Shown here piece after piece: positions 33,489 to 41,994 of a stretch of DNA of 60,613 nucleotides (positions are counted from its first letter, which is position 1; the number at the start of each line of letters is the position of its first letter). The notes below the pieces were generated by a model. That model did not search any database and was not told where the DNA came from. It saw nothing but the letters and a program-made list of their open reading frames with translations. A program made the translations under genes and the position numbers. The stretch lies in NCBI GenBank assembly GCA_030065855.1, contig JASJCT010000027.1:1-60613 (forward strand), given 5' to 3'. The stretch is from Myxococcota bacterium (GTDB lineage: Bacteria; Myxococcota_A; Polyangia; JAAYKL01).

Positions 33489-34538
33489 ATGAAAAGGCGC
33501 CCTTTTTTTAAATTACCAATCATTGAAACGATCCTCGCCCTCGCAGCGCTGTTGATGGTGGGAGCAAAAGAAGACAGCAAAGAGAGCGATCCCAAAGACC
33601 CGGCCGAAACCGCCCGCCTGAAGCTCCCTGCGGCGACGATTAACGATACTGCGCTCACCCTCGAATTTGTGGAGTCAGTGTCATCCAAGCAAAATCCAAT
33701 GTTTCGCAAGGAACTTGAGAGCAACGAGAAGCGGATGGAATTCCTTAATAAAATCATCAACATGGAACTCCTTGCCGCTGAAGCTCAGCGACGCGGGTAT
33801 CGCAAACATCAGGAATTGGCGTCCGTGACCAAAAACCAACTGGCCTCCCTGATGCACCGAAAAATCGCAGAATCAATAGACGAGGTCGAGCCCACTGAAG
33901 AGGAGCTCAAGGCCTACTACGATGCCCATCTGGATTCCTACCGCAAGCCCGAGAAAGTCCGCGCGCGCCATATTCTGCTCAAGGATCAGGCAGCAGCAAA
34001 AAAACTGCTTAACGAACTGAAAAGCAAAAAGATCAGCCAACACGAATTCCGCCGCATTGCTCAGGAACAGAGCGAGGACGAGGCCACAAAAATGCGCGGC
34101 GGTGACTTGACGTTCTTCACAAGTGTCGAAGACCGCAAGGAGGACGACCCAAAGATAGACCCGGCTATTGTCGAGGCTGCATTCAAAACCAAGAAAAATG
34201 GCGAGATTTTCCCCAAGCTCGTCAATACGGAGGTGGGGCACCATATTATCATGCGCACAGGCCATAGGGCGAAAATGGATCTCTCTTTCGAAGAGGCAAA
34301 AAACCGATTAACCACACTGGTGCGACGAGATAACCGCAAGAATAAAATCGAAGCCGCCATAAATGCCCTAAAAGAACGATATGAAGTCGAGGTATTAGAA
34401 GAGAATTTAAAGCACGTGGTCATCGATTTGTCCGGGGGACCCAGGGATCCAGATGCAAAAGGAGGCCCTGATAAAAGGGGCGCCAGATCCCTGAAAAAAT
34501 TCCCGCCGCCAAAGCCCACAGCAGTGCCAGAGGAGTAA
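33489..34538 (+). CDS. PpiC/SurA-type peptidyl-prolyl isomerase
   Basis: A 349-residue protein. The start at ATG 33489 follows GGAGG. An N-terminal hydrophobic helix (IIETILALAALLMVGA) acts as signal or anchor, with no lipobox. A SurA-like helical N-domain (MEFLNKIINMELLAAEAQRRGY, PTEEELKAYYDAHLDSYRKPEKVRARHILL) precedes the parvulin core with GGDLTFF and VGHHIIMRTGHR. It should help fold secreted or outer-membrane proteins in the periplasm. The C-terminal tail is Pro/Lys-rich. It lies 65 bases upstream of mtnP, so the two may share a transcript. Confidence 0.87.
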   Translation: MKRRPFFKLPIIETILALAALLMVGAKEDSKESDPKDPAETARLKLPAATINDTALTLEFVESVSSKQNPMFRKELESNEKRMEFLNKIINMELLAAEAQRRGYRKHQELASVTKNQLASLMHRKIAESIDEVEPTEEELKAYYDAHLDSYRKPEKVRARHILLKDQAAAKKLLNELKSKKISQHEFRRIAQEQSEDEATKMRGGDLTFFTSVEDRKEDDPKIDPAIVEAAFKTKKNGEIFPKLVNTEVGHHIIMRTGHRAKMDLSFEEAKNRLTTLVRRDNRKNKIEAAINALKERYEVEVLEENLKHVVIDLSGGPRDPDAKGGPDKRGARSLKKFPPPKPTAVPEE

Positions 34539-34603
34539 CAAGGCAACCCAAGCCGCGTACCGAGTATTTATTTAATTCATGTTCCAATACAGATGAGGTC
34601 ATT

Positions 34604-35464
34604 ATGAGCGAACCCTTTATCGCCATTGTCGGAGGCTCGGGTCTTTACGACCTGGATACCCTGACAGATGTCGTTGAACACGAGATAACAACCCCCTTTG
34701 GCCCGCCTTCGGACAGGATTGTCGAGGGCCGGATCGGCAGGACGCGCCTTTTGTTTCTCTCGCGACACGGGCAGGGCCACCGGTTTTTACCGTCAGAGGT
34801 CAACTATCGCGCAAATATATTTGCCTTAAAACAGCTGGGGGCAACCCAGGTGATCAGTATTTCGGCTGTCGGCAGCATGCGCGAAGACATCCATCCCGGC
34901 GATATGGTGGTCGTCGATCAGTACATTGACCGGACCAAGGGCCGTCCAGCTACGTTTTTTGGCCAGGGCATTGTCGGACACGTAGAATTTGCAGATCCAG
35001 TGTGTCCGGATCTGAGCGCCCAGCTGTTTCAGGCTGCATCTTCACTGGACATTACCGTTCATCCCCAGGGCACCCTGATGGTCATGGAAGGACCTGCCTT
35101 TTCAACCCGGGCAGAATCGCTCATGCACCGGCAGCTCGGCGTGGATCTCATCGGCATGACCGCCATGCCCGAAGCCAAGCTCGCCCGCGAGGCTGAGATG
35201 TGCTACGCCACCCTTGCCCTGGCCACAGATTACGATTGCTGGCACGACACCGAGGCAGATGTCTCTGTGGATGCGGTCATTAAAATCCTCAAGGAAAACG
35301 CCAACAATGCCAAAGCTGTGGTCCAACAGATCGCCCGTCAGGATCGCCGGCAGACGGGCTGCAGCTGCGCAACTGCTTTGGAATGGGCCGTGATAACAGA
35401 TCGGGCGGCCATTCCACCTGAAATCGCAGACCAAATGAAGCCGATCTTTGGGAGAGTGCTGTGA
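34604..35464 (+). CDS. mtnP: S-methyl-5'-thioadenosine phosphorylase
   Basis: A 286-residue PNP/MTAP-family enzyme. The family motifs are GGSGLYDL, LSRHGQGHRFLPSEVNYRANIFALKQLG, MEGPAFSTRAESLMH and GMTAMPEAKLAREAEMCYATLALATDYDCWH. It splits methylthioadenosine with phosphate to adenine and methylthioribose-1-phosphate, the first salvage step. The Asp in TDYDCWH favours an adenine-type (6-amino) substrate as in MTAP. No mtnA or other methionine-salvage genes are adjacent; the next gene, overlapping by four bases (GTGA), is a PfkB kinase. Confidence 0.9.
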   Translation: MSEPFIAIVGGSGLYDLDTLTDVVEHEITTPFGPPSDRIVEGRIGRTRLLFLSRHGQGHRFLPSEVNYRANIFALKQLGATQVISISAVGSMREDIHPGDMVVVDQYIDRTKGRPATFFGQGIVGHVEFADPVCPDLSAQLFQAASSLDITVHPQGTLMVMEGPAFSTRAESLMHRQLGVDLIGMTAMPEAKLAREAEMCYATLALATDYDCWHDTEADVSVDAVIKILKENANNAKAVVQQIARQDRRQTGCSCATALEWAVITDRAAIPPEIADQMKPIFGRVL

Positions 35465-36369
35465 CATCATCATTTCTCGTCGTCGGATCCGTTGCTCTGG
35501 ACACCATAGAAACCCGCGCGGGCAAGCAGGATGAAATCTTGGGTGGTTCAGCCACATACGTTTCCTTGGCCGCGCGGCACTTTTGTCCGGTCAACATTGT
35601 CGCCGTTGTCGGGGATGACTTCCCAGAGGCCCACGTTGATCTTTTCGCCTCAAGGGGCGTAGACGTTACCGGCCTAAAGCGGGCACAAGGGAGAACATTT
35701 CGGTGGTCAGGGGTCTATGCGGAAGATTTTTCAACGCGGCAAACCCTGAGCACTGAGCTCGGTGTGTTTGAAACCTTTGACCCCGAGATCCCCCAAGCGT
35801 ACCGTTCAAGCCCCATCGTGCTGCTGGGCAACATCCACCCGTCCCTGCAGCTCAACGTACTCGATGCGCTCGCCCCCGGGGCATTCGTGGCCGCTGACAC
35901 GATGAACCTGTGGATAGATACGACATTAGACGCGCTCACAGCGGTTATCGCCCGCATTCATCTCCTGCTCATCAACGACGAGGAATCATTCCTCCTGACC
36001 GGCGAGCGTCAGATAGCAAAGGCCGCTGATGCACTGCTCGAAAAGGGGCTGGAAGCGGTTATCATCAAGCGGGGCGAGCACGGCGCCTATCTCTTTGCCA
36101 AGAGCCGGCCTTTTTTCGCACCTGCCATGCCCCTGCCCACGGTCATCGATCCCACAGGCGCGGGAGACACCTTTGCCGGCGGTCTGATGGGATATCTGGC
36201 GCACCAGGGCGATACGAGTCCAGGTGCGATAAAAAAAGGCATGGTCTACGGTGCCGCGTTTGCATCTGCCACAGTCGAAGGGTTTGGTACGCGCACCCTT
36301 GAAGGGCTCGACATGAAGGAACTGGAAGCGAGATATGCGCGCCTTAAGGATTTGGTTTCTGTTGATTGA
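35461..36369 (+). CDS. PfkB-family carbohydrate/nucleoside kinase
   Basis: A 302-residue ribokinase-superfamily protein. It has GSVALDTIETRAGKQDEILGGSATYVSLAARHF at the N-terminus and the C-terminal signature DPTGAGDTFAGG with the catalytic Asp. It starts with GTG overlapping mtnP, so co-expression is certain at the level of gene order. A role with methylthioadenosine-derived products (for example a ribose or adenosine-type sugar) is plausible but unproven; the substrate cannot be read. The family includes ribokinase, adenosine kinase and 6-phosphofructokinase 2. Confidence 0.85.
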   Translation: MTSSFLVVGSVALDTIETRAGKQDEILGGSATYVSLAARHFCPVNIVAVVGDDFPEAHVDLFASRGVDVTGLKRAQGRTFRWSGVYAEDFSTRQTLSTELGVFETFDPEIPQAYRSSPIVLLGNIHPSLQLNVLDALAPGAFVAADTMNLWIDTTLDALTAVIARIHLLLINDEESFLLTGERQIAKAADALLEKGLEAVIIKRGEHGAYLFAKSRPFFAPAMPLPTVIDPTGAGDTFAGGLMGYLAHQGDTSPGAIKKGMVYGAAFASATVEGFGTRTLEGLDMKELEARYARLKDLVSVD

Positions 36370-36396
36370 CCAAAAATAAGGCGAGGAGCACACCAC

Positions 36397-37293
36397 ATGG
36401 TATCTCAAATTTTTGACCCAACACTTTGGCGGGTCGTCCCTGGGTTTGATTTTACAGATATTACCTACCACCGGGCAAAGGCCCACGGCACGGTTCGCAT
36501 TGCGTTCCATCGGGCTGACGTGCGCAACGCATTTCGACCACACACGGTGGACGAGCTCTTTCAGGCGCTGGATCACGCCCGTCAGAGCCCTGATGTGGGT
36601 TGTGTGCTGCTGACGGGTAATGGTCCGTCGCCAAAAGACGGCGGCTGGGCATTCTGCTCTGGTGGGGATCAGCGCATTCGCGGCAGGGATGGGTACAAGT
36701 ATCAAAGTGGGGACGGCAGCAGTCCAGACCCCGCGCGCTTGGGTCGATTGCACATTCTCGAGGTCCAGCGGTTGATTCGCTTCATGCCCAAGATCGTCAT
36801 TGCCGTGGTGTCTGGCTGGGCAGCGGGGGGTGGTCACAGTTTGCACGTGGTCTGCGACATGACCCTTGCCAGTGAAGAGCACGCCCGGTTCAAGCAGACC
36901 GACCCGGACGTGGCCAGTTTTGACGGCGGGTATGGCTCTGCCCTGCTCGCCCGCCAAGTCGGTCAAAAAAAAGCCAGGGAAATCTTCATGCTGGGCCGCG
37001 CGTACTCTGCTGAAGCAGCAGCAGCCATGGGCATGGTCAACGCGGTCGTGCCCCATGCGGACCTCGAAAAAGCAGCCCTCGAATGGGGGGCCATCATCAA
37101 TAGCAAGAGCCCGACCGCCATGCGCATGCTCAAGTACGCCTTTAACATGATCGACGACGGCATGGTGGGCCAGCAGCTCTTTGCAGGAGAGGCCACACGA
37201 TTGGCCTATGGTACAGAGGAGGCGCGCGAAGGCAGGGATGCGTTTTTGGAAAAGCGTCCCCAGGATTACGCGCGCTTCCCCTGGCATTACTAG
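36397..37293 (+). CDS. menB: 1,4-dihydroxy-2-naphthoyl-CoA synthase
   Basis: A 298-residue crotonase-family protein with the features of MenB: FTDITYHRA at the N-terminus, RNAFRPHTVDEL, the AFCSGGDQRIRGRDGY loop, VSGWAAGGGHSLHVVCDMTLAS, FKQTDPDVASFDGGYGSALLARQVG and the C-terminal FLEKRPQDYARFPWHY, all close to standard MenB. It closes the second ring of menaquinone from o-succinylbenzoyl-CoA. No other menaquinone gene is next to it; its neighbours are a PfkB kinase and rsfS. Menaquinone suggests anaerobic or microaerobic respiration. Confidence 0.93.
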   Translation: MVSQIFDPTLWRVVPGFDFTDITYHRAKAHGTVRIAFHRADVRNAFRPHTVDELFQALDHARQSPDVGCVLLTGNGPSPKDGGWAFCSGGDQRIRGRDGYKYQSGDGSSPDPARLGRLHILEVQRLIRFMPKIVIAVVSGWAAGGGHSLHVVCDMTLASEEHARFKQTDPDVASFDGGYGSALLARQVGQKKAREIFMLGRAYSAEAAAAMGMVNAVVPHADLEKAALEWGAIINSKSPTAMRMLKYAFNMIDDGMVGQQLFAGEATRLAYGTEEAREGRDAFLEKRPQDYARFPWHY

Positions 37294-37299
37294 GTGCAA

Positions 37300-37328
37300 T
37301 TGTCCTTTGAGGTTGTTTTTGATATACT
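37300..37328 (+). promoter_or_regulatory. Promoter of the rsfS-rlmH operon
   Basis: TTGTCC at 37300-37305, a 17-base spacer and TATACT at 37323-37328. A hairpin TGCGCGG-CTCA-CCGCGCA (37360-37377) lies just before the ATG at 37379. Confidence 0.65.
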
Positions 37329-37378
37329 GTAGAAGTAAAAACTGAGGAAAACCACCGAATGCGCGGCTCACCGCGCAG

Positions 37379-37783
37379 ATGAAGGGGGTACATTTGGAAG
37401 CAAAGGAACTCGCACTCAGCATTGCTGAGATAGCCCTCGACAAGCAAGCCGAATCCATTGAAATCATCGATGTCAGCAAAAAAGTGGACTATACCCACTA
37501 CCTGGTGATCTGTTCGGGTGGATCAGAACGGCACGTGGAGGCACTGGTATCGGCGGTCGAGCGAACATTAAAACAAAAGGGGGTATTCGCCCTCGGCGTG
37601 GAAGGCAGAGAGGCAAGCCAGTGGATTCTGATGGATTTCGACGACGTCATATTCCACGTATTTGAGCAGCATCGCCGCGGTTTCTACGACTTGGACTCCC
37701 TATGGATTGATGCGGAACGCGTCCCCCTCAGACAGGCATCTGTCCTATCCAAGGGCGTTGCTAGTGCAATTTCGCCTAGTTAG
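37379..37783 (+). CDS. rsfS: Ribosomal silencing factor RsfS
   Basis: A 134-residue protein of the RsfS (Iojap-like) family: LALSIAEIALDKQAESIEIIDVSKKVDYTHYLVICSGGSERHVEAL, LGVEGREASQWILMDFDDVIFHVFEQHRRGFYDLDSLW. It binds ribosomal protein uL14 and blocks subunit joining in starvation. The ATG at 37379 is directly behind a hairpin and has no clear ribosome site; a TTG five codons on (37394) has AAGGGGG five bases upstream, so it may be the real start. The gene overlaps rlmH by 20 bases; this rsfS-rlmH pairing is widely conserved. Confidence 0.93.
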   Translation: MKGVHLEAKELALSIAEIALDKQAESIEIIDVSKKVDYTHYLVICSGGSERHVEALVSAVERTLKQKGVFALGVEGREASQWILMDFDDVIFHVFEQHRRGFYDLDSLWIDAERVPLRQASVLSKGVASAISPS

Positions 37784-38204
37784 TGAGGGTCACGGGCGCG
37801 CTGATTTGACCGCCCCCCAAACCGACGACTACCTCTTTAGAATCTCCAAGTTCTTTCCTATCGAGAGCATTGTTCTGAAACCCGGCCAGGAAAAGAAAAA
37901 TACCGAACGATCCATCAAAGTGGCAACGACGAGCGACCTGGTACTGGCCCTGGATGAACAGGGCAAAATGGTCGACTCAGACAGCTTTGCCAAGATGGTC
38001 GATGCGTGGATGCAATCCGGCATCTCGTGTATTTCTTTTTTCATCGGCGGTGCATCTGGCCTGCCCGCCAAAGTGAAGCAGCGCGCTGATATACTTTTAT
38101 CCCTCTCTCCCATGACACTGCCCCACCGCCTGGCGCGCCTGTTGCTCGCGGAACAACTATACCGGGCCCTGTGCCAAATTCGGCATATTCCCTATAAAAA
38201 ATAA
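37764..38204 (+). CDS. rlmH: 23S rRNA (pseudouridine1915-N3)-methyltransferase
   Basis: A 146-residue SPOUT-fold protein. The GTG start at 37764 gives the family-like beginning QFRLVSEGHG. The C-terminus is typical of RlmH: SCISFFIGGASGL, LSLSPMTLPHRLARLLLAEQLYRAL and HIPYKK, the last with the SAM-binding knot. It methylates pseudouridine 1915 in helix 69 of 23S rRNA. Most RlmH proteins are about 155 residues, so it is close to standard. Translation is coupled to rsfS. Confidence 0.93.
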   Translation: MQFRLVSEGHGRADLTAPQTDDYLFRISKFFPIESIVLKPGQEKKNTERSIKVATTSDLVLALDEQGKMVDSDSFAKMVDAWMQSGISCISFFIGGASGLPAKVKQRADILLSLSPMTLPHRLARLLLAEQLYRALCQIRHIPYKK

Positions 38205-38238
38205 CACACCGCTCACTGCTGGGAAGCGGGTTGAATCT

Positions 38239-39033
38239 CTAGCGCGGGCCCAAACGCTCGATCGCCGGTAGTTGCTGCTTTTTGTTTTTTTCTCGGTGGG
38301 TGGGGCTAGGTTTATTTGCCCACACCTCGGCCATATCCGCCTCTGGAACGTTCTGGACGATGGCCAGATCTTGACGTCCCCTCAGCACCAGGGACAGTTT
38401 GCCCTGGCTGCTGGCCAGGGACAATAGCTGGGCATCTTCGAGGCCCACGCTGAGTGTGACCGTATTGAACCGCTTCTTTTCAGTATCATCGATGTTTCCA
38501 GACAGGGCACCGCCGGTTGCCACCACCTTCACGTTTTGCAGCAGGGTGACCGTTACGCGTTCCTTGGCCGTGAATCCACTGCTCTTGGCAAAGGTGCCGA
38601 GAATATCCACGCGATGCCCGGGTCTCAGCATCCCGCCCATGGCCAGGGATCGATCCACTGGAATGGTGACGGCTCTTTTTCCCGACGCGATCTCCTTTGC
38701 CAGATCCCCAGCGGTGACATCCAGGCGCTCGGCAACATCTGTCCATTGAAGCATTTGCCCGGAGGCGAGATCCACAGACGCTGACAATCCAACAATTTCT
38801 TCGACTTTATCCGCCCGAACCACCCGGTCATCCACATATGCCCCTGGCACCTGTCGCATGCCCAGCTGGGATGTATTGATTTTTTCTCCGCTGCGGATGT
38901 CTTGCGTCACTGCGAGAACTGATATGCGAGCGCCCCCAATGGCTTTACTCTCGAGGTCGCGAACATAGACAAAGTGCAGGCTGCCGGCGAGGAGGCCAAG
39001 CACGAGAGCGATTATCCATTTTTTGTTTTGCAT
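38239..39033 (-). CDS. cpaB: Flp pilus assembly protein CpaB/RcpC
   Basis: A 264-residue protein. An N-terminal membrane helix (KWIIALVLGLLAGSLHFVYV) is followed by an SAF-like domain (VTQDIRSGEKINTSQLGMRQVPGAYV, VDLASGQMLQWTDV) and RAVTIPVDRSLAMGGMLRPGHRVDILGTF, the standard CpaB features. It sits in the periplasm and stabilises or aids the secretin and pilus. The start ATG is directly after the stop of the upstream gene. It is the last gene of the leftward Tad operon 43760-38239. Confidence 0.9.
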   Translation of the reverse strand: MQNKKWIIALVLGLLAGSLHFVYVRDLESKAIGGARISVLAVTQDIRSGEKINTSQLGMRQVPGAYVDDRVVRADKVEEIVGLSASVDLASGQMLQWTDVAERLDVTAGDLAKEIASGKRAVTIPVDRSLAMGGMLRPGHRVDILGTFAKSSGFTAKERVTVTLLQNVKVVATGGALSGNIDDTEKKRFNTVTLSVGLEDAQLLSLASSQGKLSLVLRGRQDLAIVQNVPEADMAEVWANKPSPTHREKNKKQQLPAIERLGPR

Positions 39034-39639
39034 TTAATTCCCCATCAGGGCCGGGTGAAATCGCCCGGCGAGCAAGACGAGACTCTCGGCAGATGCCGCG
39101 TCCCGTTCGACAACCAAAAAGAGCCACGCCCTGTCTCTTTCAAATGTTCGTATTTTTAAACCCGGTCTCTTTTCCCCTGCAATCAAAGAAGCAGCGGTTT
39201 CGTGCCACCCGGCGTGGGTAAGATTTGCTGTTGCGGATTGAAGTGCATCGCCTGGAGATCCGGCCATGCCGAACAGGGTGACCCCGTAGCCCGCTTCAGG
39301 AGAAGTGGCTGAGACCAGCACTGCTGCAGGTGCCATGGGAGGTATCAGCGGTGGTAGGCACCGCTCTTTAATTGCTTGATCGCGCAATACTAGCCGATCT
39401 TCTCCCAAGGTGAATGGGGCTGGGCCATGCAAAAGATCAACTGCCATGTCACCAGCGCACAGGTATCGTATCTGGGGATCGAGACTGGCGATCCACCGTT
39501 CCTCAGCTTGTACGCGTATCCACGATACTTTTGTTTCGTGTGCAGAGAACCCAACCCGGGCAAAGACAACCGAAGCCAGGCATGCGGCCATTGCCGCGGG
39601 CCACCAGCGCGCTTTTATGAATAGGAACGCGCGATACAT
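39034..39639 (-). CDS. Tad-locus protein of unknown function
   Basis: A 201-residue protein. The ATG at 39639 overlaps the stop of the TadE-like gene (TAATG). An N-terminal membrane helix (WWPAAMAACLASVVFARVGF) suggests an inner-membrane protein with its bulk in the periplasm. No known domain is recognised; a small beta-rich region with GEDRLVLRDQAIKERCLPPLIPP and GWHETAASLIAGEKRPGLKIRTF is visible. Its place between TadE-like and cpaB genes ties it to Tad pilus assembly. Confidence 0.65.
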   Translation of the reverse strand: MYRAFLFIKARWWPAAMAACLASVVFARVGFSAHETKVSWIRVQAEERWIASLDPQIRYLCAGDMAVDLLHGPAPFTLGEDRLVLRDQAIKERCLPPLIPPMAPAAVLVSATSPEAGYGVTLFGMAGSPGDALQSATANLTHAGWHETAASLIAGEKRPGLKIRTFERDRAWLFLVVERDAASAESLVLLAGRFHPALMGN

Positions 39640-40163
39640 TAGAAAAGCCCCGTTAGAAAGTCCCAGAGCATGCTGGCCAAGCCATCCTGTGGTTTCATGT
39701 TGCACATCAGCTTGGCCTTGGCCTTGACCTCCACAGACGGTCCGCCAATGGGCTTGGGAATACCCGTCACTGTTGTTTTTGATCCGATGATGGTGTTGCG
39801 CCAGTCAAACAGCGAATCCCCTCCTGCCTTTTCAATAAGTGTGGTCGTGTCAACTGTCACCCCATCTACCTCGTTGTCACTGGTAGTTGCATGGGCATCG
39901 TCCATGGCCTGATCGATATCCTCGCTGCTCGTGCCCTCGTCCGTGGCACCGTCACAGGTGCCAATAGCTGCACCCTGATATGCGTTCATATTGACAGTCG
40001 TGCGCGCTTCCATCTGCCCGATATAGGTGCGGTGACAAAAGATGAGGCCCATCCAAATGATAATAAAGACAGGGAGAACCACAACTGCTTCGGTCATGGC
40101 AATGCCTTGCTGATCCTTTAGCAGTGCGGACCTGTTTAGACTTCTAATGCAATAGGTAATCAT
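39639..40163 (-). CDS. TadE-like pseudopilin
   Basis: A 174-residue protein. Its N-terminus DQQGIAMTEAVVVLPVFIIIWMGLIF has the TadE signature: a Gly two residues before the mature part, Glu at position 5 of the mature protein (GIAMTEA), then a hydrophobic helix. It should be processed by the prepilin peptidase TadV. The remainder is Thr/Asp-rich, followed by a VEVKAKAKLMCNMK strand. It overlaps the end of the large TadG-like gene by 20 bases. Confidence 0.8.
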   Translation of the reverse strand: MITYCIRSLNRSALLKDQQGIAMTEAVVVLPVFIIIWMGLIFCHRTYIGQMEARTTVNMNAYQGAAIGTCDGATDEGTSSEDIDQAMDDAHATTSDNEVDGVTVDTTTLIEKAGGDSLFDWRNTIIGSKTTVTGIPKPIGGPSVEVKAKAKLMCNMKPQDGLASMLWDFLTGLF

Positions 40164-41994
40164 TGATATCCACTCCCTTGCCCAGCTTGTCTTTTATCGC
40201 TTGCATGGCTGTTTGATAGTGCTGGTTGGCGTCATCGTTATTACTGCCGATTTCGCCTGCCTCACCTTCGCCGGTATCGTCGCCATCGTCCCAAGTGAAC
40301 CGGATAAGCCGGGAGAGCCACTGCATATGCCACATGGCTTCTTCATCGCTGTTTTGTGAATAGTATTCGGCCGCGGCAAAGCTGAACCTCGTTACAGTGT
40401 CATCACCCGTGGGTTTTTTTTCAGATGCAATGCCCACTGCTTTTTCTCTACGGCCTGACTTGCCCGTACCGAACAAAATACTCATCATCTCGGCCTCGTC
40501 TGGAAATCGTTCCAGATCCAGCACGCGGGGATACATCTTCTTTTTGTCTTCCTCTGAGGCAATGGGTTCTCCGTCGGCTTCGATTTGTATTTCTTCTCGA
40601 ATCGTGCAGCCCGAAAGTACGACGTACAAGGTCTGCTGCACCAGGGTCATCTGGGGCGGCGGCCCTTCATGCGGCGTAGCGCCGGATTGGGATTCGTATG
40701 CGTCCAAGTAGTAGTCGATCTCCATAGGATTGGTCACAGGCTCTCTTTTTTGTCGTTCACAAATGGGTTTTGGTGTGTACTCGTTCTTCTCGGGCACGCG
40801 ATCTTGGCCATTGGTCCCTGTCGGGTTTTGCCACTCCCAGTTACTGATATAGCCGGCACAGGACGTTGTATCGTAAATATTCGGATTTGGATTATCATCG
40901 GAATTGCATGGATTACCTTTAACTTTTTCTTTCATGGACCACCTATTGGGGGTTGTGTCCCTGGCAATCACCTTGACCAGTTCGCCTTGGGCAGTGCGCC
41001 ACTCCACCCAATCATTTCGCACGATGGTCCATCGGCCCCTCATGTAGCCAGGGGAGGTGCTTCTCATCTTTTGTATGCAGAACTTGCATCCCATCCTGGC
41101 GCACTCCTCGCATTCCTCATAGTCGCACTTGCCGTCGCTCTTACTTGGTATTTTATTCGTGCATTTGCTCATCCCCTCATGCTCGTTTTCTTCCGTATTC
41201 ATACCTGGCGGGTAGGCAACTTCCTTTTGGACAGGATCTTCCTCGGGATGGCCCTCGGATGCGTTGCTGCTATTGCCACCACAGAAGTAAGCGGTGAATT
41301 TCTCGGTTAAGTTTCCTATCGGCTCGCCAATCGCCTTCTCGACGAATTGACCGGCTTTGTCCGGAAGAATCCAAACAATGGGGGCAAAGACATTCTCCCC
41401 GGCCCTCCTACAAAGCTCTTCGTACGTACCTTTTTTGGTCGGTAATCCATTAAAAATTGGCCACGTCAACCCGCCGTTGGATACTTTGTTGTAGGGATCT
41501 GATTTGGAGATGATAACCCCCTCGCCCATGGCGATAACCGGCACGCCATCGTTGACCCCGGTGGAGATCACTGTGAGGCCTTTGACAATTTTTTTTGCAG
41601 CTTTTTGATATTGTTTGGCCACCTTCTTAATGCTGTTGTGCAGTGCTTTCACTGGTGAAATCGCTGCCCCGGCTGCTTGTCCGCCTGGAACAAAAGATAA
41701 AACCGTGAGCGCAGCGAGCAGTATCAGCAGTAGGGCCTGAACCAATCTCAACGCCACTAGAATAGTGAGCACAGCCACCATGAGAAGGTTCAAGAACGCC
41801 AGGATGTTCATGCCGCGGGCATTGACCGTGGCTGCAGAAAACACTGCGGCGTCTGCCGCGTCTTGCAGCAGGTGCCGCTCAAGTGCAGCGCCGCCTACGC
41901 CGGACACGTGATAGAGCAATCCCACCATGAGCATGGCCACAAAGGTGGCCATGACCATGACAGCGCCCCGATTGTTTGTGATTGTGCGTCTCAT
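40144..41994 (-). CDS. Large TadG-like protein with Cys-rich insertion
   Basis: A 616-residue protein. The N-terminal RRTITNNRGAVMVMATFVAMLMVGLLYHVSG and ALERHLLQDAADAAVFSAATVNARG match the TadG/Flp-type N-terminus, followed by further hydrophobic helices near residues 65-105. The rest is a large periplasmic part. A cysteine cluster C-x4-C-x2-C-x4-C-x2-C (CDYEECEECARMGCKFC) lies near its middle, which could bind zinc or form disulfides. TadG proteins are pseudopilin-like factors. The start overlaps the previous gene (TGATG). Confidence 0.78.
   Translation of the reverse strand: MRRTITNNRGAVMVMATFVAMLMVGLLYHVSGVGGAALERHLLQDAADAAVFSAATVNARGMNILAFLNLLMVAVLTILVALRLVQALLLILLAALTVLSFVPGGQAAGAAISPVKALHNSIKKVAKQYQKAAKKIVKGLTVISTGVNDGVPVIAMGEGVIISKSDPYNKVSNGGLTWPIFNGLPTKKGTYEELCRRAGENVFAPIVWILPDKAGQFVEKAIGEPIGNLTEKFTAYFCGGNSSNASEGHPEEDPVQKEVAYPPGMNTEENEHEGMSKCTNKIPSKSDGKCDYEECEECARMGCKFCIQKMRSTSPGYMRGRWTIVRNDWVEWRTAQGELVKVIARDTTPNRWSMKEKVKGNPCNSDDNPNPNIYDTTSCAGYISNWEWQNPTGTNGQDRVPEKNEYTPKPICERQKREPVTNPMEIDYYLDAYESQSGATPHEGPPPQMTLVQQTLYVVLSGCTIREEIQIEADGEPIASEEDKKKMYPRVLDLERFPDEAEMMSILFGTGKSGRREKAVGIASEKKPTGDDTVTRFSFAAAEYYSQNSDEEAMWHMQWLSRLIRFTWDDGDDTGEGEAGEIGSNNDDANQHYQTAMQAIKDKLGKGVDINDYLLH

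Noticed and set aside
35986..37479. A 497-codon minus-strand frame
   Set aside because: Antisense to the PfkB kinase, menB and rsfS genes, all with clear family motifs on the plus strand.
39414..39727. Several short plus-strand frames across the Tad locus
   Set aside because: They are shadows of the minus-strand Tad genes.
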